This document shows, piece by piece, positions 24,233 through 33,883 of a DNA stretch of 64,000 nucleotides. Below the pieces are notes generated by a model, which did not search any database, was not told where the DNA came from, and was given only the letters and a program-made list of their open reading frames with translations. The stretch lies in assembly GCA_028723425.1 (NCBI GenBank), contig JAQYEZ010000003.1:45154-109153 (forward strand). The letters run 5' to 3'. Both the position numbers and the translations under genes were made by a program. Numbering within the stretch: position 1 is the stretch's first letter; every line of letters begins with the position of its first letter. The stretch is from Peptoniphilaceae bacterium (GTDB taxonomy: Bacteria; Bacillota; Clostridia; Tissierellales; Peptoniphilaceae).

Positions 24233-25582
24233 TTATAAAACATCAATTTTTTCTCTGAAATCTTTTTTTAGATATACTATGCAAAGTATAGCAGCAATCC
24301 CCTCTGCAAAGATAAAAGATAGCCATATGTTGTTTATATTTCCCGTTAAAGAGAAAACATAGGCAAGAGGTACCAAGACTATTATTTGCCTTAAAATAGG
24401 TTCTGCTATGGCAATTTTTGAATTTCCCAAAGATTGGAAGATAGAAACTGCCACTATAGAAAAGCCAACAGGGATGTATGAAATCGAAACTGTCCTTAGC
24501 ATAGGTACTCCAATTTTTAATAAGTCATTTGAAGCGTGGAATAAGCCAAGTAGTTCTTCTGGAAAGACTTGCATAAGAGCTGCCCCAAACAAAATCATAA
24601 GTGTAGCTGAAATGTTTGCTATTTTTGTTGATTTTTTTATTCTCTCTTTTAGCCTTGCCCCATAGTTGTAGGAAACTATTGCTACCATTGTATTTGAAAT
24701 ACCATATATGGGCATAAAAACAAAAGATTGAAGCTTAAACAAGACTCCAAAGGCTGCAACTGCTGCTTGACCAAAAGATTTTAGGATAAGATTCATCATA
24801 TATACAGTCAAAGATCCTATTGAATTCATTATCATAGATGGAAGACCAATCCTAAATATTTCCCTAAAAAGTTCATTAGAATATTTGAAATCGGAAAAAA
24901 TTAATTTTATTTCAAGATTTTTGTGCTTGTTTATCAAATAGCCCATAAAGGCCCCTGTAAGTTGACCAATTATAGTTGCTATAGCCGCTCCTTTTACTTC
25001 AAGTCTTGGAAAACCAAAGAGACCAAAGATTAAAATTGGATCAAGTATTATATTAATAATAGCTCCAGTAAGTTGGGTTAGCATGGTATAGACAGTAAGA
25101 CCTGTGGATTGGAGGATTTTTTCAAAATAAATTTGTAAAAAAACTCCAAATGAACAAATACAGACTATACTTAAATAGTCATGTCCATAAATCCTAACTT
25201 GAGCCGAAGTGGACTGGCTATAGATAAAGGGACGGGTTAAAAAAATTCCCACCAAAACAAAAATCATTCCTGCTATAAGGCACATAAAAAAGCCATGAAG
25301 AGCAGTTTGCTCAACCCTTCTAGTATCATTCATGCCCAAAAATCTTCCAAGAAGGGCTGCAACACCTACTCCTATACCAACTCCAACTCCTATCATAATA
25401 TTTTGCATAGGAAAGGAAATAGATACAGCTGCCAAGGCCTCTTCTGATATTCTTGAAACAAAGATTGAATCAACTATATTATAAATTGCTTGAACCAACA
25501 TAGATATTATAACAGGTAAGCTCATGGTAAACAAAAGCCTTCCTTCAGGCATAGTGCCCAGTTTTTCTGATTTATTTTTCAT
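24233..25582 (-). CDS. MATE family efflux transporter
   Basis: A 449-residue protein with twelve predicted membrane helices in two homologous halves. The N-terminus LGTMPEGRLLFTMSLPVIISMLVQAIYNIVDSIFV and the GVGVGIGVGVAALLGRFLG segment are typical MatE features. It probably exports cationic compounds in exchange for Na+ or H+; the substrate cannot be predicted. A single gene with GTAGGTG ahead of its ATG, and a shared terminator with dhaM. Confidence 0.9.
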   Translation of the reverse strand: MKNKSEKLGTMPEGRLLFTMSLPVIISMLVQAIYNIVDSIFVSRISEEALAAVSISFPMQNIMIGVGVGIGVGVAALLGRFLGMNDTRRVEQTALHGFFMCLIAGMIFVLVGIFLTRPFIYSQSTSAQVRIYGHDYLSIVCICSFGVFLQIYFEKILQSTGLTVYTMLTQLTGAIINIILDPILIFGLFGFPRLEVKGAAIATIIGQLTGAFMGYLINKHKNLEIKLIFSDFKYSNELFREIFRIGLPSMIMNSIGSLTVYMMNLILKSFGQAAVAAFGVLFKLQSFVFMPIYGISNTMVAIVSYNYGARLKERIKKSTKIANISATLMILFGAALMQVFPEELLGLFHASNDLLKIGVPMLRTVSISYIPVGFSIVAVSIFQSLGNSKIAIAEPILRQIIVLVPLAYVFSLTGNINNIWLSFIFAEGIAAILCIVYLKKDFREKIDVL

Positions 25583-25634
25583 ATTTCACCTACCTTTTTT
25601 TCAAACAAATAACGGCTTAATGCCGCTTTTGTTC

Positions 25635-26816
25635 CTAGTTTCCAAATATTTCTTTTTCTAACTTGTTTATACTTTCTTTTATCCTAAAATTCCTTGTTAA
25701 GGACCTATCCTTATCATAAATAATAGGATTCGCTGAATTTTTAACTCTTTTTTCTTCCAAAAATTCATCTAATAAGGACTTTTTTACATGATTTTTTAGA
25801 CAATTTTCTGTTAAAGTCATAAGCCTAAACTTATTTTCCCCACGTTTTTCCACACTTTCCTTTAAGATCATATCCTTTATAGCTATTTCTATTAAATTTA
25901 CTCCACCAAGTATAGCATAGTAGAAAGTTCTACCTTGTCTGATATTCATCTCTAAAGTATAGATTTGCCCTGTTTTTTCATCTAACTTAAAATCAAAATT
26001 AAAGAGTCCATGGTAATCAAGCTCATTCACGATTTTTTTAGCCAAAGCATAAAATCTTTGATCCTTAGAATCAACCTGTACTATATGATTTCCTACCCAC
26101 ATTTCTCTCTTATCAGAAACTATATTTCTGGCAAGAACCATGGATATTTTGCCATCATGGGCCCTATAGCCATTTATAGAATACTCAAATCCAGCTTCTC
26201 CATTGATATAAGTTTGAACTAGCATATTTCCCTTATAGCCTGCTTGGAAAATTATTTTGAGTAATTTTTTTGCCTCATCCTTACCAGAAACCCTATAGCC
26301 CTTTTGTTTTTGGGCAAAATCTATAAGGACAAAGTCCTCATATTGGTCTGCCTTCATAAAAAGTTCTCCATCAAGAGTCAAACTTTCTATCTTATCCCTA
26401 TTTATAATTTGAGTTTTAGGATAAGGGACCTTTATTTTTTCTAAAAATTCATGGAAATTTGATTTTAAGATAAGTTTTTCGCTCATCTCTTTTTCTGGAT
26501 ATGGACATCTATAATCAAAATTAAGCTTATCTATATTTCTAATCAAAATATCTATATAGGCTTCTGTTGGTGCAAAAAACACAAAGCTAGTGTCGGGGTA
26601 TTTATTTGCAACTTCATTTAAAAAGTCCACAAAAATCTCATCATCCATAGAGAAAGATTTTCTAGTATATACATCTGCAATTTTTGAATGATAAAATGGC
26701 AAGAGAACCGCAGATCCTACAACGACTGCCTTATCATCAAAGGCTTCCATGTAGGATCTTGCAACTGCATAAGAGTTGTGGTCTGTACCAAGTATTAAGG
26801 CTTTAAATTTATTCAT
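25635..26816 (-). CDS. ATP-grasp carboxylate-amine ligase (D-aspartate ligase-like)
   Basis: A 393-residue ATP-grasp enzyme. The N-terminus is a Rossmann-like preATP domain (ALILGTDHNSYAVARSY). The central ATP-binding part has LFMKADQYE and MLVQTYINGEAGFEYS, and the late metal-binding segment reads FNFDFKLDEK...YTLEMNIRQGRTFYYA. The architecture resembles AslA-type D-aspartate ligases that add D-Asp to peptidoglycan cross-bridges, and other carboxylate-amine ligases. The amine and acid substrates are not determined by what I can see. No racemase gene is adjacent. Confidence 0.7.
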   Translation of the reverse strand: MNKFKALILGTDHNSYAVARSYMEAFDDKAVVVGSAVLLPFYHSKIADVYTRKSFSMDDEIFVDFLNEVANKYPDTSFVFFAPTEAYIDILIRNIDKLNFDYRCPYPEKEMSEKLILKSNFHEFLEKIKVPYPKTQIINRDKIESLTLDGELFMKADQYEDFVLIDFAQKQKGYRVSGKDEAKKLLKIIFQAGYKGNMLVQTYINGEAGFEYSINGYRAHDGKISMVLARNIVSDKREMWVGNHIVQVDSKDQRFYALAKKIVNELDYHGLFNFDFKLDEKTGQIYTLEMNIRQGRTFYYAILGGVNLIEIAIKDMILKESVEKRGENKFRLMTLTENCLKNHVKKSLLDEFLEEKRVKNSANPIIYDKDRSLTRNFRIKESINKLEKEIFGN

Positions 26817-26841
26817 ATGCCTATTATATCAAACTTAGGAT

Positions 26842-28767
26842 TTAGAATATAGACTCTAAAGATTTTTTGTCTCTTTCTTCTGAAATTTTTTCTATAAATT
26901 CTTCAAGGTCTACATCTTTTGTTTCGACACCGTCCCTATTTCTTAGGCTGATTTTGCCAGACTCTTCTTCTGCTTGGCCAACTACAAGCATATAATTAGA
27001 CCTTCTAAGTTGAGCTTGTCTTATCTTATAGCCTACTCCTTCATTTCTCTTATCGACTTTTACTCTAAAGCCTGCTTTTTTTATCTTTCTTTCTAAGCTT
27101 TTTGCAAAGTTTTGGTACTTGTCTGAAACAGGAATAATTGTAACTTGTTCTGGGTTAATCCAAAGTGGGAATCTTCCTGCAAATTGCTCTGTAATTGAGC
27201 CTATAAATCTTTCTATAGACCCAAGTAGGGCTCTGTGTAGCATGGCAGGTCTTTTCTTTTCTCCATTTTCGTCTACATAGGTCAAGTCAAAGTTTTGAGG
27301 TAGTTGGAAGTCAAGTTGAATAGTTCCACATTGCCAAGTTCTCTTTGCTGCATCTTCCAAGTGGAAATCTATCTTTGGTCCATAAAAGGCCCCGTCTTTT
27401 GGATTTATTTTATAAGCAATACCTCTTTCTTTTAAAGCATTTTCTAGAGATTCTTCTGCAAAATCCCAATCTTTGATATCTCCCATAAAGTCATCTGGTC
27501 TTGTAGATAATTCTACACTATATTTGAAACCAAATGTTGTATAAAGATAGTCTGCTAGGTCTATCATCTTAAATACTTCATCTTTGATTTGATCTGGTCT
27601 GCAATAAACGTGAGCATCATCTTGAGTAAAGGCCCTTACTCTAAACAAGCCGTGGAGAGCTCCAGAAAGCTCATGTCTGTGAACTTTTCCAAATTCAGCA
27701 AGTCTAATAGGCAGATCCCTATAAGAGTGTTGATCTTCTGAATAAACAAGGACTGATCCAGGACAGTTCATCGGTTTAACTGCATAGCCTTCTCCATCAA
27801 TTGTAGTAAAATACATATTTTCCTTGTAATGATCCCAATGACCAGACCTGTGCCATAATTCTTCATTCATAATTAAAGGGGTAGAAATTTCTTCATAACC
27901 ATTTTCTTCCAAAACCCCTCTCCACCAATTAAGAAGTTCATTCATAAGAATCATTCCATTGCCATGGAAGAATGGGAAACCAGGCGCTTCATCATGGAAG
28001 GAGAATAGTTTCATTTCCTTGCCAATTTTTCTGTGGTCACGTCTTTCGATTTCCTTTTGCCTTTGTTCGTATTCTTCTTTTTCCTTATTTTTTTGGAAAG
28101 TAATACCATAAATTCTTTGAAGCATTTGCCTATCAGAATCACCTCTCCAATAAGCCCCAGCTATAGATTTAAGTTTTACAGCCTTAATTGTTTTTGTACT
28201 TTTTAGGTGAGGTCCCCTACAAAGATCTACAAATAAGCCATCTCCCAAATCATAAAGGGTAATCGCTTCATCTTCAGGCAAATCATTTATCAACTCAACC
28301 TTGTAAGCTTGCTTATTTTCTTCAAAGTATTTCAAGGCATCACTTCTTGAAATTTCTTTAACCTTCATAGAAAGGTCTTTTTTGGCAAGCTCTAGCATCT
28401 TTTTTTCGATTTTTTCCAAATCTTCTGGCACAAATCTATGGTCTGTATCAATATCATAGTAGAAACCATCTTTAATAGCAGGTCCTATGGCAAATTTTGC
28501 ATCTGGCCACATCTCTTTTATAGCTGCTGCCATAAGGTGACTTGATGTATGCCAAAAAATTTGTTTTCCTTCCTCATCTTCATATTTAACAACTCTAAAG
28601 TCAGCATCTTCTGATACTTTTTGATCATAGCCCATAATTTTGCCATTTACAACAGCTCCTAGGGCATTTCTTGCCAAGCCTTCTGATATATCTTTTGTTA
28701 TATCATAAACAGTAACACCTTTTTCATATTCTTTTACACTGCCATCTGGATATTTAATTTTTATCAT
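26842..28767 (-). CDS. thrS: Threonyl-tRNA synthetase
   Basis: Class II aminoacyl-tRNA synthetase of 641 residues with all four parts: TGS domain (1-62, MIKIKYPDGSVKEYEKGV), editing domain with HTSSHLMAAAIKEMWP, catalytic core with NCPGSVLVYS and RLAEFGKVHRHE (zinc and ATP sites), and the C-terminal anticodon domain (from about 540). It is preceded by a T-box leader, so expression should respond to uncharged tRNA-Thr. Confidence 0.97.
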   Translation of the reverse strand: MIKIKYPDGSVKEYEKGVTVYDITKDISEGLARNALGAVVNGKIMGYDQKVSEDADFRVVKYEDEEGKQIFWHTSSHLMAAAIKEMWPDAKFAIGPAIKDGFYYDIDTDHRFVPEDLEKIEKKMLELAKKDLSMKVKEISRSDALKYFEENKQAYKVELINDLPEDEAITLYDLGDGLFVDLCRGPHLKSTKTIKAVKLKSIAGAYWRGDSDRQMLQRIYGITFQKNKEKEEYEQRQKEIERRDHRKIGKEMKLFSFHDEAPGFPFFHGNGMILMNELLNWWRGVLEENGYEEISTPLIMNEELWHRSGHWDHYKENMYFTTIDGEGYAVKPMNCPGSVLVYSEDQHSYRDLPIRLAEFGKVHRHELSGALHGLFRVRAFTQDDAHVYCRPDQIKDEVFKMIDLADYLYTTFGFKYSVELSTRPDDFMGDIKDWDFAEESLENALKERGIAYKINPKDGAFYGPKIDFHLEDAAKRTWQCGTIQLDFQLPQNFDLTYVDENGEKKRPAMLHRALLGSIERFIGSITEQFAGRFPLWINPEQVTIIPVSDKYQNFAKSLERKIKKAGFRVKVDKRNEGVGYKIRQAQLRRSNYMLVVGQAEEESGKISLRNRDGVETKDVDLEEFIEKISEERDKKSLESIF

Positions 28768-28789
28768 AACACAACTCCTTATAATGCTT

Positions 28790-29010
28790 ACTTCTGGATA
28801 ATATAAAAGGCATACCCCCTATTATCCACTTGGATAAAAGGACGGTATGCCGTGGTTCCACCTTTATTTATACTCATTTGATGTTCTATCGCAGGTCATG
28901 CGTTTGCTATTAGGCAAAAACTCAGGGGTGGTCTTCAAAATAAACCCGATTGAAACTTCCCACCAGCTGTTTCTCTCTCTTAATCTTCGCTATTTTTACT
29001 CTTCCCTTCA
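28790..29010 (-). ncRNA. T-box riboswitch (tRNA-Thr) in the thrS leader
   Basis: On the minus strand the conserved T-box sequence GGTGGAACCACGGC occurs at 28849-28862. It is followed by a terminator made of GGCATACC (28844-28851) and its perfect complement (28809-28816), then TTTTATATT. Upstream, a Stem I-like region contains AGAGAG, and GAAGACCACC (28927-28936) places ACC, a threonine codon, as candidate specifier at 28930-28932. The gene downstream is thrS, as expected. Stem I boundaries are approximate. Confidence 0.92.
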
Positions 29011-29030
29011 ATGTCAAGTCTATACTTCAT

Positions 29031-29058
29031 ATATTACCATGTTTTTTTTATATTGCAA
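29031..29058 (-). promoter_or_regulatory. thrS promoter (candidate)
   Basis: Minus-strand -35 TTGCAA (29053-29058), 16-base spacer, -10 TAATAT (29031-29036), just ahead of the T-box leader. Confidence 0.55.
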
Positions 29059-29067
29059 ATTTCTCTT

Positions 29068-30147
29068 TTACTCTATAACCAACAAATCTTTAGTATAAGA
29101 ATTTAAAACTTCATTGCCATCTTCATTCACAAGGACCAAATCTTCAATCCTAACCCCAAAATCATCGTCTGGTAAATATATACCAGGTTCTACAGAAAAA
29201 ATTTGACCTGGCCTTATAATATCATCATTAACAGCTGAAACATCCCCTGCTTCATGAGCTTCTATGCCAATAGAATGTCCTGTTCTATGAGTAAAATATT
29301 TGCCATAGCCCTTCTCTTCTATATAGCTTCGAGCTTGCTTATCCACATCGCTCATCCTGTTTCCTGGTTTTGCAGCAGCAATCCCCCTAAGATTTGCTTC
29401 TTTTACTATTTCATAGACTTCTCTTTTCTTATCAGAAACCTCGCCTATAAAAACAGTCCTCGTCATATCAGAACAATATCCCTTATATAGACCCCCAATA
29501 TCTATTACCACAGAATCTCCACGTTTTCCCTTAGTCTTATCTGTGACGTGGTGAGGATCAGCTCCATTTTTGCCATAGGCTGTTATAGGACTAAAAGAAA
29601 AATCACTTGCCCCATATTTTTTATAAAGCTCTTTTAATTTTTCACCAAGTTCTATTTCCGTATAGCCTTTAGATACAAGCTTAACAATATCTGCCATTAC
29701 CTTATCATTGATCTGTGAAGACTCTCTCATAAGTCTTCTTTCCTCTTTATCCTTTATACTCCTAACTTGATCGACTATAAAAGAGGCATTTACATATTTT
29801 TTCTCAGGAAAAATTTCTTGTAAGCTCAACAAAAACATAGCTGGCCATTTCTTATCAATTCCAATAAGCCTATCATTTCCAATAGCCTTAGCAATAATTT
29901 TTACTCCATCTTCTATATCATTATAGTAAATAATTTCAAAATCAGAACTAATCTCTTGTGGAAAAAGCTCATTAACAAAAAGTTTAGCACTGCCCTTATC
30001 ATTTAAATAAAAAGCCAAAAGTCTCTCCCCTGGATCTATTAAATTTCCCGTCAAATAAAATATAGCATAAGGATCTGATATTATCATTTGACCAAGAGAA
30101 TTCTCTTTCATTTTTTCTATAACTCTATTTATTCTATCTCTATTCAT
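29068..30147 (-). CDS. M24 family Xaa-Pro aminopeptidase
   Basis: A 359-residue dinuclear-metal peptidase that removes N-terminal residues ahead of proline. The N-terminal creatinase-like domain covers about 1-125. The pita-bread domain carries the metal ligands in VVIDIGGLYKGYCSDMTRTVF (two Asp), HRTGHSIGIEAHE (His), SVEPGIY (Glu) and GVRIEDLVLV (Glu). It is cytoplasmic, with no signal peptide, and AAGGAG lies ahead of its ATG. It probably helps use proline-rich peptides; PepQ-type dipeptidase activity is the alternative. Confidence 0.92.
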   Translation of the reverse strand: MNRDRINRVIEKMKENSLGQMIISDPYAIFYLTGNLIDPGERLLAFYLNDKGSAKLFVNELFPQEISSDFEIIYYNDIEDGVKIIAKAIGNDRLIGIDKKWPAMFLLSLQEIFPEKKYVNASFIVDQVRSIKDKEERRLMRESSQINDKVMADIVKLVSKGYTEIELGEKLKELYKKYGASDFSFSPITAYGKNGADPHHVTDKTKGKRGDSVVIDIGGLYKGYCSDMTRTVFIGEVSDKKREVYEIVKEANLRGIAAAKPGNRMSDVDKQARSYIEEKGYGKYFTHRTGHSIGIEAHEAGDVSAVNDDIIRPGQIFSVEPGIYLPDDDFGVRIEDLVLVNEDGNEVLNSYTKDLLVIE

Positions 30148-30290
30148 AAGTACTCCTTTAAGTTTCTCTATAAATAATTTACTACTAATGTATTTATGGT
30201 CAATTTAAAGCTTTTAATAAAGAGATTAGTAAAGTCATTTTTTAAAAATAAGTTAATCCTAGGGGAGTATACATTGACTTTTATTAAAAT

Positions 30291-32759
30291 CTACTCATCT
30301 TTTTTTCTTTTTAGGAGTGCACCTGAAAGAAGTGTAAGTGTTCCTAATAAGCTTGTTATTGATGTAACGCCAGTTTTTGGATTTGTTGAAGATTTTTTGT
30401 ATGCTTTTTTAAGGCTAACTTTTCTATCTTCTTTCTTATCATCTTTTGGTGAAAGTTCATTTTTATCTACTATATTATCTTTACTTTCATCATCTCTTGT
30501 ATTATCATTTTTATCATCATTAGCTGGAGAAGCTGGGGCTTTTTCATCTTTATTGCTAGGCTCTGCTATATCCTCAATAGCAGTCCAAGAAATTTGTTCA
30601 TTATTATCTTCTTTTTCAATTGGTTTTGCTATATCTTCTATGTCTGTCCATGGGATAACTTTATTGTCATCTTCTTTTTCAATTGGTTTTGCTATATCTT
30701 CGATATCAGTCCATGGAATAGATATTTTTTCAGAAACTTTTTTTGTTCCTATACGAATTACTTGATCTATAGGACTTACATTTTCTACTATTTCTTCCAC
30801 AGGATCTGATAGTTCTCCATTTGCTGGATCTACCTTATAAGTTATTTTAGTAACTTTTTTACCTTTAACCCCTGGAGTTAAAATTACAGTCTTTCCCTCT
30901 TCAAGATTAGCATCATACTCATATTTTGTACCGAAGTCTATTTCTTCAGTCTTTTTGTCAACATTTCCCACTTGGGCTTCTGGATATCCAATCCCCCAAC
31001 TTTCACCTAAAGCAGCCTTATATTTTTGTGCTTCAAAATCAATGTCATAATTCTCATCTGCTTGATATGCATAAATAGCATCTTTTTTGTACTCTAATAC
31101 AAGCTTATCTATATTAGCTATTTTTTCTTTGTATTCATCTTTTTCTTGATATTTATCGCCATATATTTCTTGATATCTATCATTTATGGATTTTAGCAAG
31201 TCTTGTTTTAATAAATCATCATCTATAAATTTTAAAATTCTATTTTTAACATCGGTTTTAACCTCTCTAAAAGCTAAATCAGGATTTGCTTTGTATATTT
31301 TAGGATTCACATTAGTTGCAAGATATAAACCGCTGTATTGAATACCACCTATTAAATCCTCTTCATCTTCACCTTTTACTCCACCTTTCCTAAAAGTAAT
31401 TAAATCTATAGGGTTTCCATTTTCAAAAACTGAATTATAAACGTTACTAAACTCTTCTATAGGAAGGGTGTTATAATAAAACGTATCAAAATATTCTTTA
31501 TCCAATTTCATCATAGCTATATCTAAATACCTAGACCTATCTTTTCGTGCATATTCTCCTAATAATTTCTCAAGGCTACCACGGTTAAGTACTACATTAT
31601 TATTAAAATACAGAATCGCATCTATTCCTGTTAAAGTACGTTTTCTATAAGGCGAGAACAAGTTGTTCATTTGACCACGAAACTTTTGAAAATCATCTGG
31701 ACTTGCATATATAAATAAACCATAATAATCAGTAAAGGCAATAGGTTCTACAAAATCATTTGATAAAATAAAACTAACTCCATAAGGACTAGTGTCTAAG
31801 TATTTCAGTTTTTGAGATATTTCACTATTTATAGATTTAATTGCAACAACTCGAGGTTTTTGCATTCTAATATCTTCCAAACAATCTAAATAAAATCTTT
31901 TATTACTTTCATAGTCATAGGGATTTATTTTTTCTATTTTTTCATTTATTTCTTTTTTCTTTACTTCAAATTCATCATCTGATAAGTTAGGATCAATTAA
32001 TTCTTTCATAGCATCAGATAAATCTAATGATGAATCTAGGTATACTTTTACACTACTTTGGTAAAAACTTTCTCCTATATCACCATATATAACAATATCA
32101 GCAAAAACTTCTTCACTTTTTATGTCTACATCATCATGTTCATAATATTGTTTAAGTGCATCGAACATAAAGTTAAAATTAAGATCAAAAGGATCCTCGT
32201 CAATAGTCACTGTTATTTCTTTTTTATCAACAGCTTCATCTTTTTCGTTAGCTTTTAGATCAGAATTAATCTCTTCTGTATTTTCTTCTTCTGTAGATGT
32301 ATTTCCTTCATCTTCTTTACTCTCATCACTTACATATTCATTAGCAGTTTCTTCTTTTTCATCGCTTGCATGATCAGAAGCAGTTTCCCCAGTTTTTTCT
32401 TCTGTTGTAGGCGTATTTCCTTCATCTTCTTTAGGGATATCCTTTTCCTTAGAGATATATTCATTTTCATTTACTTTATTATCTGTACCAGTCAAGTCAT
32501 TGTTTTTTTCTTCAATAGCCTTGCCATCATCTGATGTAAGTACCAATTTTTCATTTTTTGTATCTTTTTTGCCATCTTTGTCTGTTACTTCTGGATTGTT
32601 TGCACTAATTTCATCAGTACTTTCAGTTTCACTTATACTAGTATTTTCACTAAGGTCTACTGTTTCTTCTTCTGCTAGGGCCTTGGATGCTGGCATAATT
32701 GATGTTATTGCTGTAGCTACTACTAATGCCATTAATGTGTTACTTTTTTTACTCTTCAT
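30291..32759 (-). CDS. LPXTG-type (NPKTG) cell-wall-anchored surface protein with G5-like domain
   Basis: An 822-residue secreted protein. A signal peptide (1-29, ending SKALAE) is followed by an acidic Glu/Asp/Thr-rich region (30-180) containing KEDEGNT twice. A large region of unknown fold (about 183-600) has no recognised domain. A G5-like domain comes next (about 604-673, EIDFGTKYEYDANLEEGKT...KGKKVTKITYKVDP). Three copies of a 20-residue repeat based on IPWTDIEDIAKPIEKEDDN follow (about 681-737, the third diverged), then a Lys/Asp-rich wall spacer, sorting signal NPKTG (793-797), hydrophobic segment and KRKKDE tail. Sortase should link it to peptidoglycan. G5 domains often bind N-acetylglucosamine-containing glycans. 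Function is likely adhesion or host-surface interaction. Confidence 0.88.
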   Translation of the reverse strand: MKSKKSNTLMALVVATAITSIMPASKALAEEETVDLSENTSISETESTDEISANNPEVTDKDGKKDTKNEKLVLTSDDGKAIEEKNNDLTGTDNKVNENEYISKEKDIPKEDEGNTPTTEEKTGETASDHASDEKEETANEYVSDESKEDEGNTSTEEENTEEINSDLKANEKDEAVDKKEITVTIDEDPFDLNFNFMFDALKQYYEHDDVDIKSEEVFADIVIYGDIGESFYQSSVKVYLDSSLDLSDAMKELIDPNLSDDEFEVKKKEINEKIEKINPYDYESNKRFYLDCLEDIRMQKPRVVAIKSINSEISQKLKYLDTSPYGVSFILSNDFVEPIAFTDYYGLFIYASPDDFQKFRGQMNNLFSPYRKRTLTGIDAILYFNNNVVLNRGSLEKLLGEYARKDRSRYLDIAMMKLDKEYFDTFYYNTLPIEEFSNVYNSVFENGNPIDLITFRKGGVKGEDEEDLIGGIQYSGLYLATNVNPKIYKANPDLAFREVKTDVKNRILKFIDDDLLKQDLLKSINDRYQEIYGDKYQEKDEYKEKIANIDKLVLEYKKDAIYAYQADENYDIDFEAQKYKAALGESWGIGYPEAQVGNVDKKTEEIDFGTKYEYDANLEEGKTVILTPGVKGKKVTKITYKVDPANGELSDPVEEIVENVSPIDQVIRIGTKKVSEKISIPWTDIEDIAKPIEKEDDNKVIPWTDIEDIAKPIEKEDNNEQISWTAIEDIAEPSNKDEKAPASPANDDKNDNTRDDESKDNIVDKNELSPKDDKKEDRKVSLKKAYKKSSTNPKTGVTSITSLLGTLTLLSGALLKRKKDE
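30571..30720 (-). repeat. 60-bp in-frame tandem repeat in the surface protein gene
   Basis: About 2.5 units of 60 bases encode the repeated IPWTDIEDIAKPIEKEDDN sequence. The two upstream copies are nearly identical at DNA level; the copy nearest the 3' end has diverged (ISWTAIEDIAEP). Such tracts can change copy number by slippage. Confidence 0.8.
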
Positions 32760-33196
32760 CTCTTTCTCCTTATTATATTTTATTTAAAATGTCGCTTATT
32801 TTTTATAATAAAATATGTAACACTTTTTCTTATATATTATTATATAATATATATATATATGCAAGCTTTTTTGTATAAAAATAATTAGAAAAAACTAGAA
32901 TTTGATAAAGTCCATTTAGTTGTGAAAAAAGTCTTAATTCTTTGTATATTTATTCTCAAAGTGATTTAAAAATTTATAGAATAGGTGAAAAATTTATTGA
33001 AATACTTTTAAATATTAAAAATTAATAATTAACTTAGCATAATTTGCCAATCCCCATTTTAAGCAATGAGGATTGGTCAAGATAAGCTAGGCTATATAGT
33101 AAGATGTAATAGTATATAGTTTAGCAGATAAGTTTAAGCAATATTATAAGCTTTGCCCTAACTTATATATGGCACTTATATTTTGAACTTATTTTA
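32760..33196. other. AT-rich intergenic region between nanE and the surface protein gene
   Basis: It contains the ribosome binding site of the surface protein gene and a TA-dinucleotide-rich tract (about 32833-32870) that includes TATAAT-like and TTGCAT-like boxes on the minus strand, probably its promoter. A perfect-type hairpin (CCAATCC...GGATTGG, 33047-33076, 12-bp stem with one wobble) lacks a T run but may stop the nan operon or protect its 3' end. I see no gene here. Confidence 0.4.
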
Positions 33197-33883
33197 TTAC
33201 TTATTTATCTCTTCTACGAAATTTCTTGTTATAACTTGTGGTCTGGTTATAATAGAACCTACTACTACAGAAAATGCCCCAAGGTCTAGAACTCTTTTTG
33301 CCTTTTTGGGAGTATCTATATTTCCTTCTGCTATAACTTTATGGTCGCATTTTTGGATTATTTCTCTTAGAATTTTAAAATCATCTTCTTCAATTTTTAG
33401 CCCCTTACTTTCTGGTGTGTAGCCAACCAAGGTCGTTCCTATAAAGTCAAAGCCAAGTTTGTCGGCATAGATGGCTTCTTCTACTGTAGAACAATCTGCC
33501 ATAAGTTTTATATCAGGGTATTTTTCTCTTATATGGTCATAAAATTCTTTTAGATTTTTGTGGTTGGGTCTTTTTCTATCTGTGGCATCTGTAGCAATTA
33601 TATCTACCTTTGCAGCATAAAGCTTATCTATTTCATCCATGGTAGGTGTAATATAAATTTCGCTATTATCGTAGTCTTTTTTTATTATTCCTATTATTGG
33701 TAGGTCTACATTTTTTCTTATTTCTTCTATATCTTCTATTGTATTTGCTCTAATTCCACTTGCTCCGCCAATCTTTGCCGCAAGAGCCATTCTTCCCATG
33801 ATAAAGGAGGAGTGAAGGGGTTCATCAGCCAAGGCTTGGCAAGAAACAACTAACTTTTTTTCTATATTTTTTATTTTGTTCAT
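33197..33883 (-). CDS. nanE: N-acetylmannosamine-6-phosphate 2-epimerase
   Basis: A 228-residue TIM-barrel enzyme converting ManNAc-6-P to GlcNAc-6-P in sialic acid breakdown. Conserved segments are [68 protein letters not shown] and IAEGNIDTP. It is the last gene of the nan operon and overlaps the regulator gene by 4 bases. The product would go to NagA and NagB, which are not in this window. Confidence 0.95.
   Translation of the reverse strand: MNKIKNIEKKLVVSCQALADEPLHSSFIMGRMALAAKIGGASGIRANTIEDIEEIRKNVDLPIIGIIKKDYDNSEIYITPTMDEIDKLYAAKVDIIATDATDRKRPNHKNLKEFYDHIREKYPDIKLMADCSTVEEAIYADKLGFDFIGTTLVGYTPESKGLKIEEDDFKILREIIQKCDHKVIAEGNIDTPKKAKRVLDLGAFSVVVGSIITRPQVITRNFVEEINK

Noticed and set aside
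30196..30765. Plus-strand ORF of 189 residues opposite the 3' end of the surface protein gene
   Set aside because: Its repeats are the complement of the 60-bp repeats of the surface protein, and the minus-strand frame has signal peptide, G5-like domain and NPKTG anchor.
32833..32875. TA-dinucleotide tract considered as a phase-variable promoter
   Set aside because: It is AT-rich and carries promoter-like boxes, but spacing is not clear and no evidence for length variation exists in one sequence.
33047..33076. 12-bp hairpin considered as the terminator of the nan operon
   Set aside because: No T run on either strand and about 120 bases from the nanE stop; kept only as part of the intergenic description.
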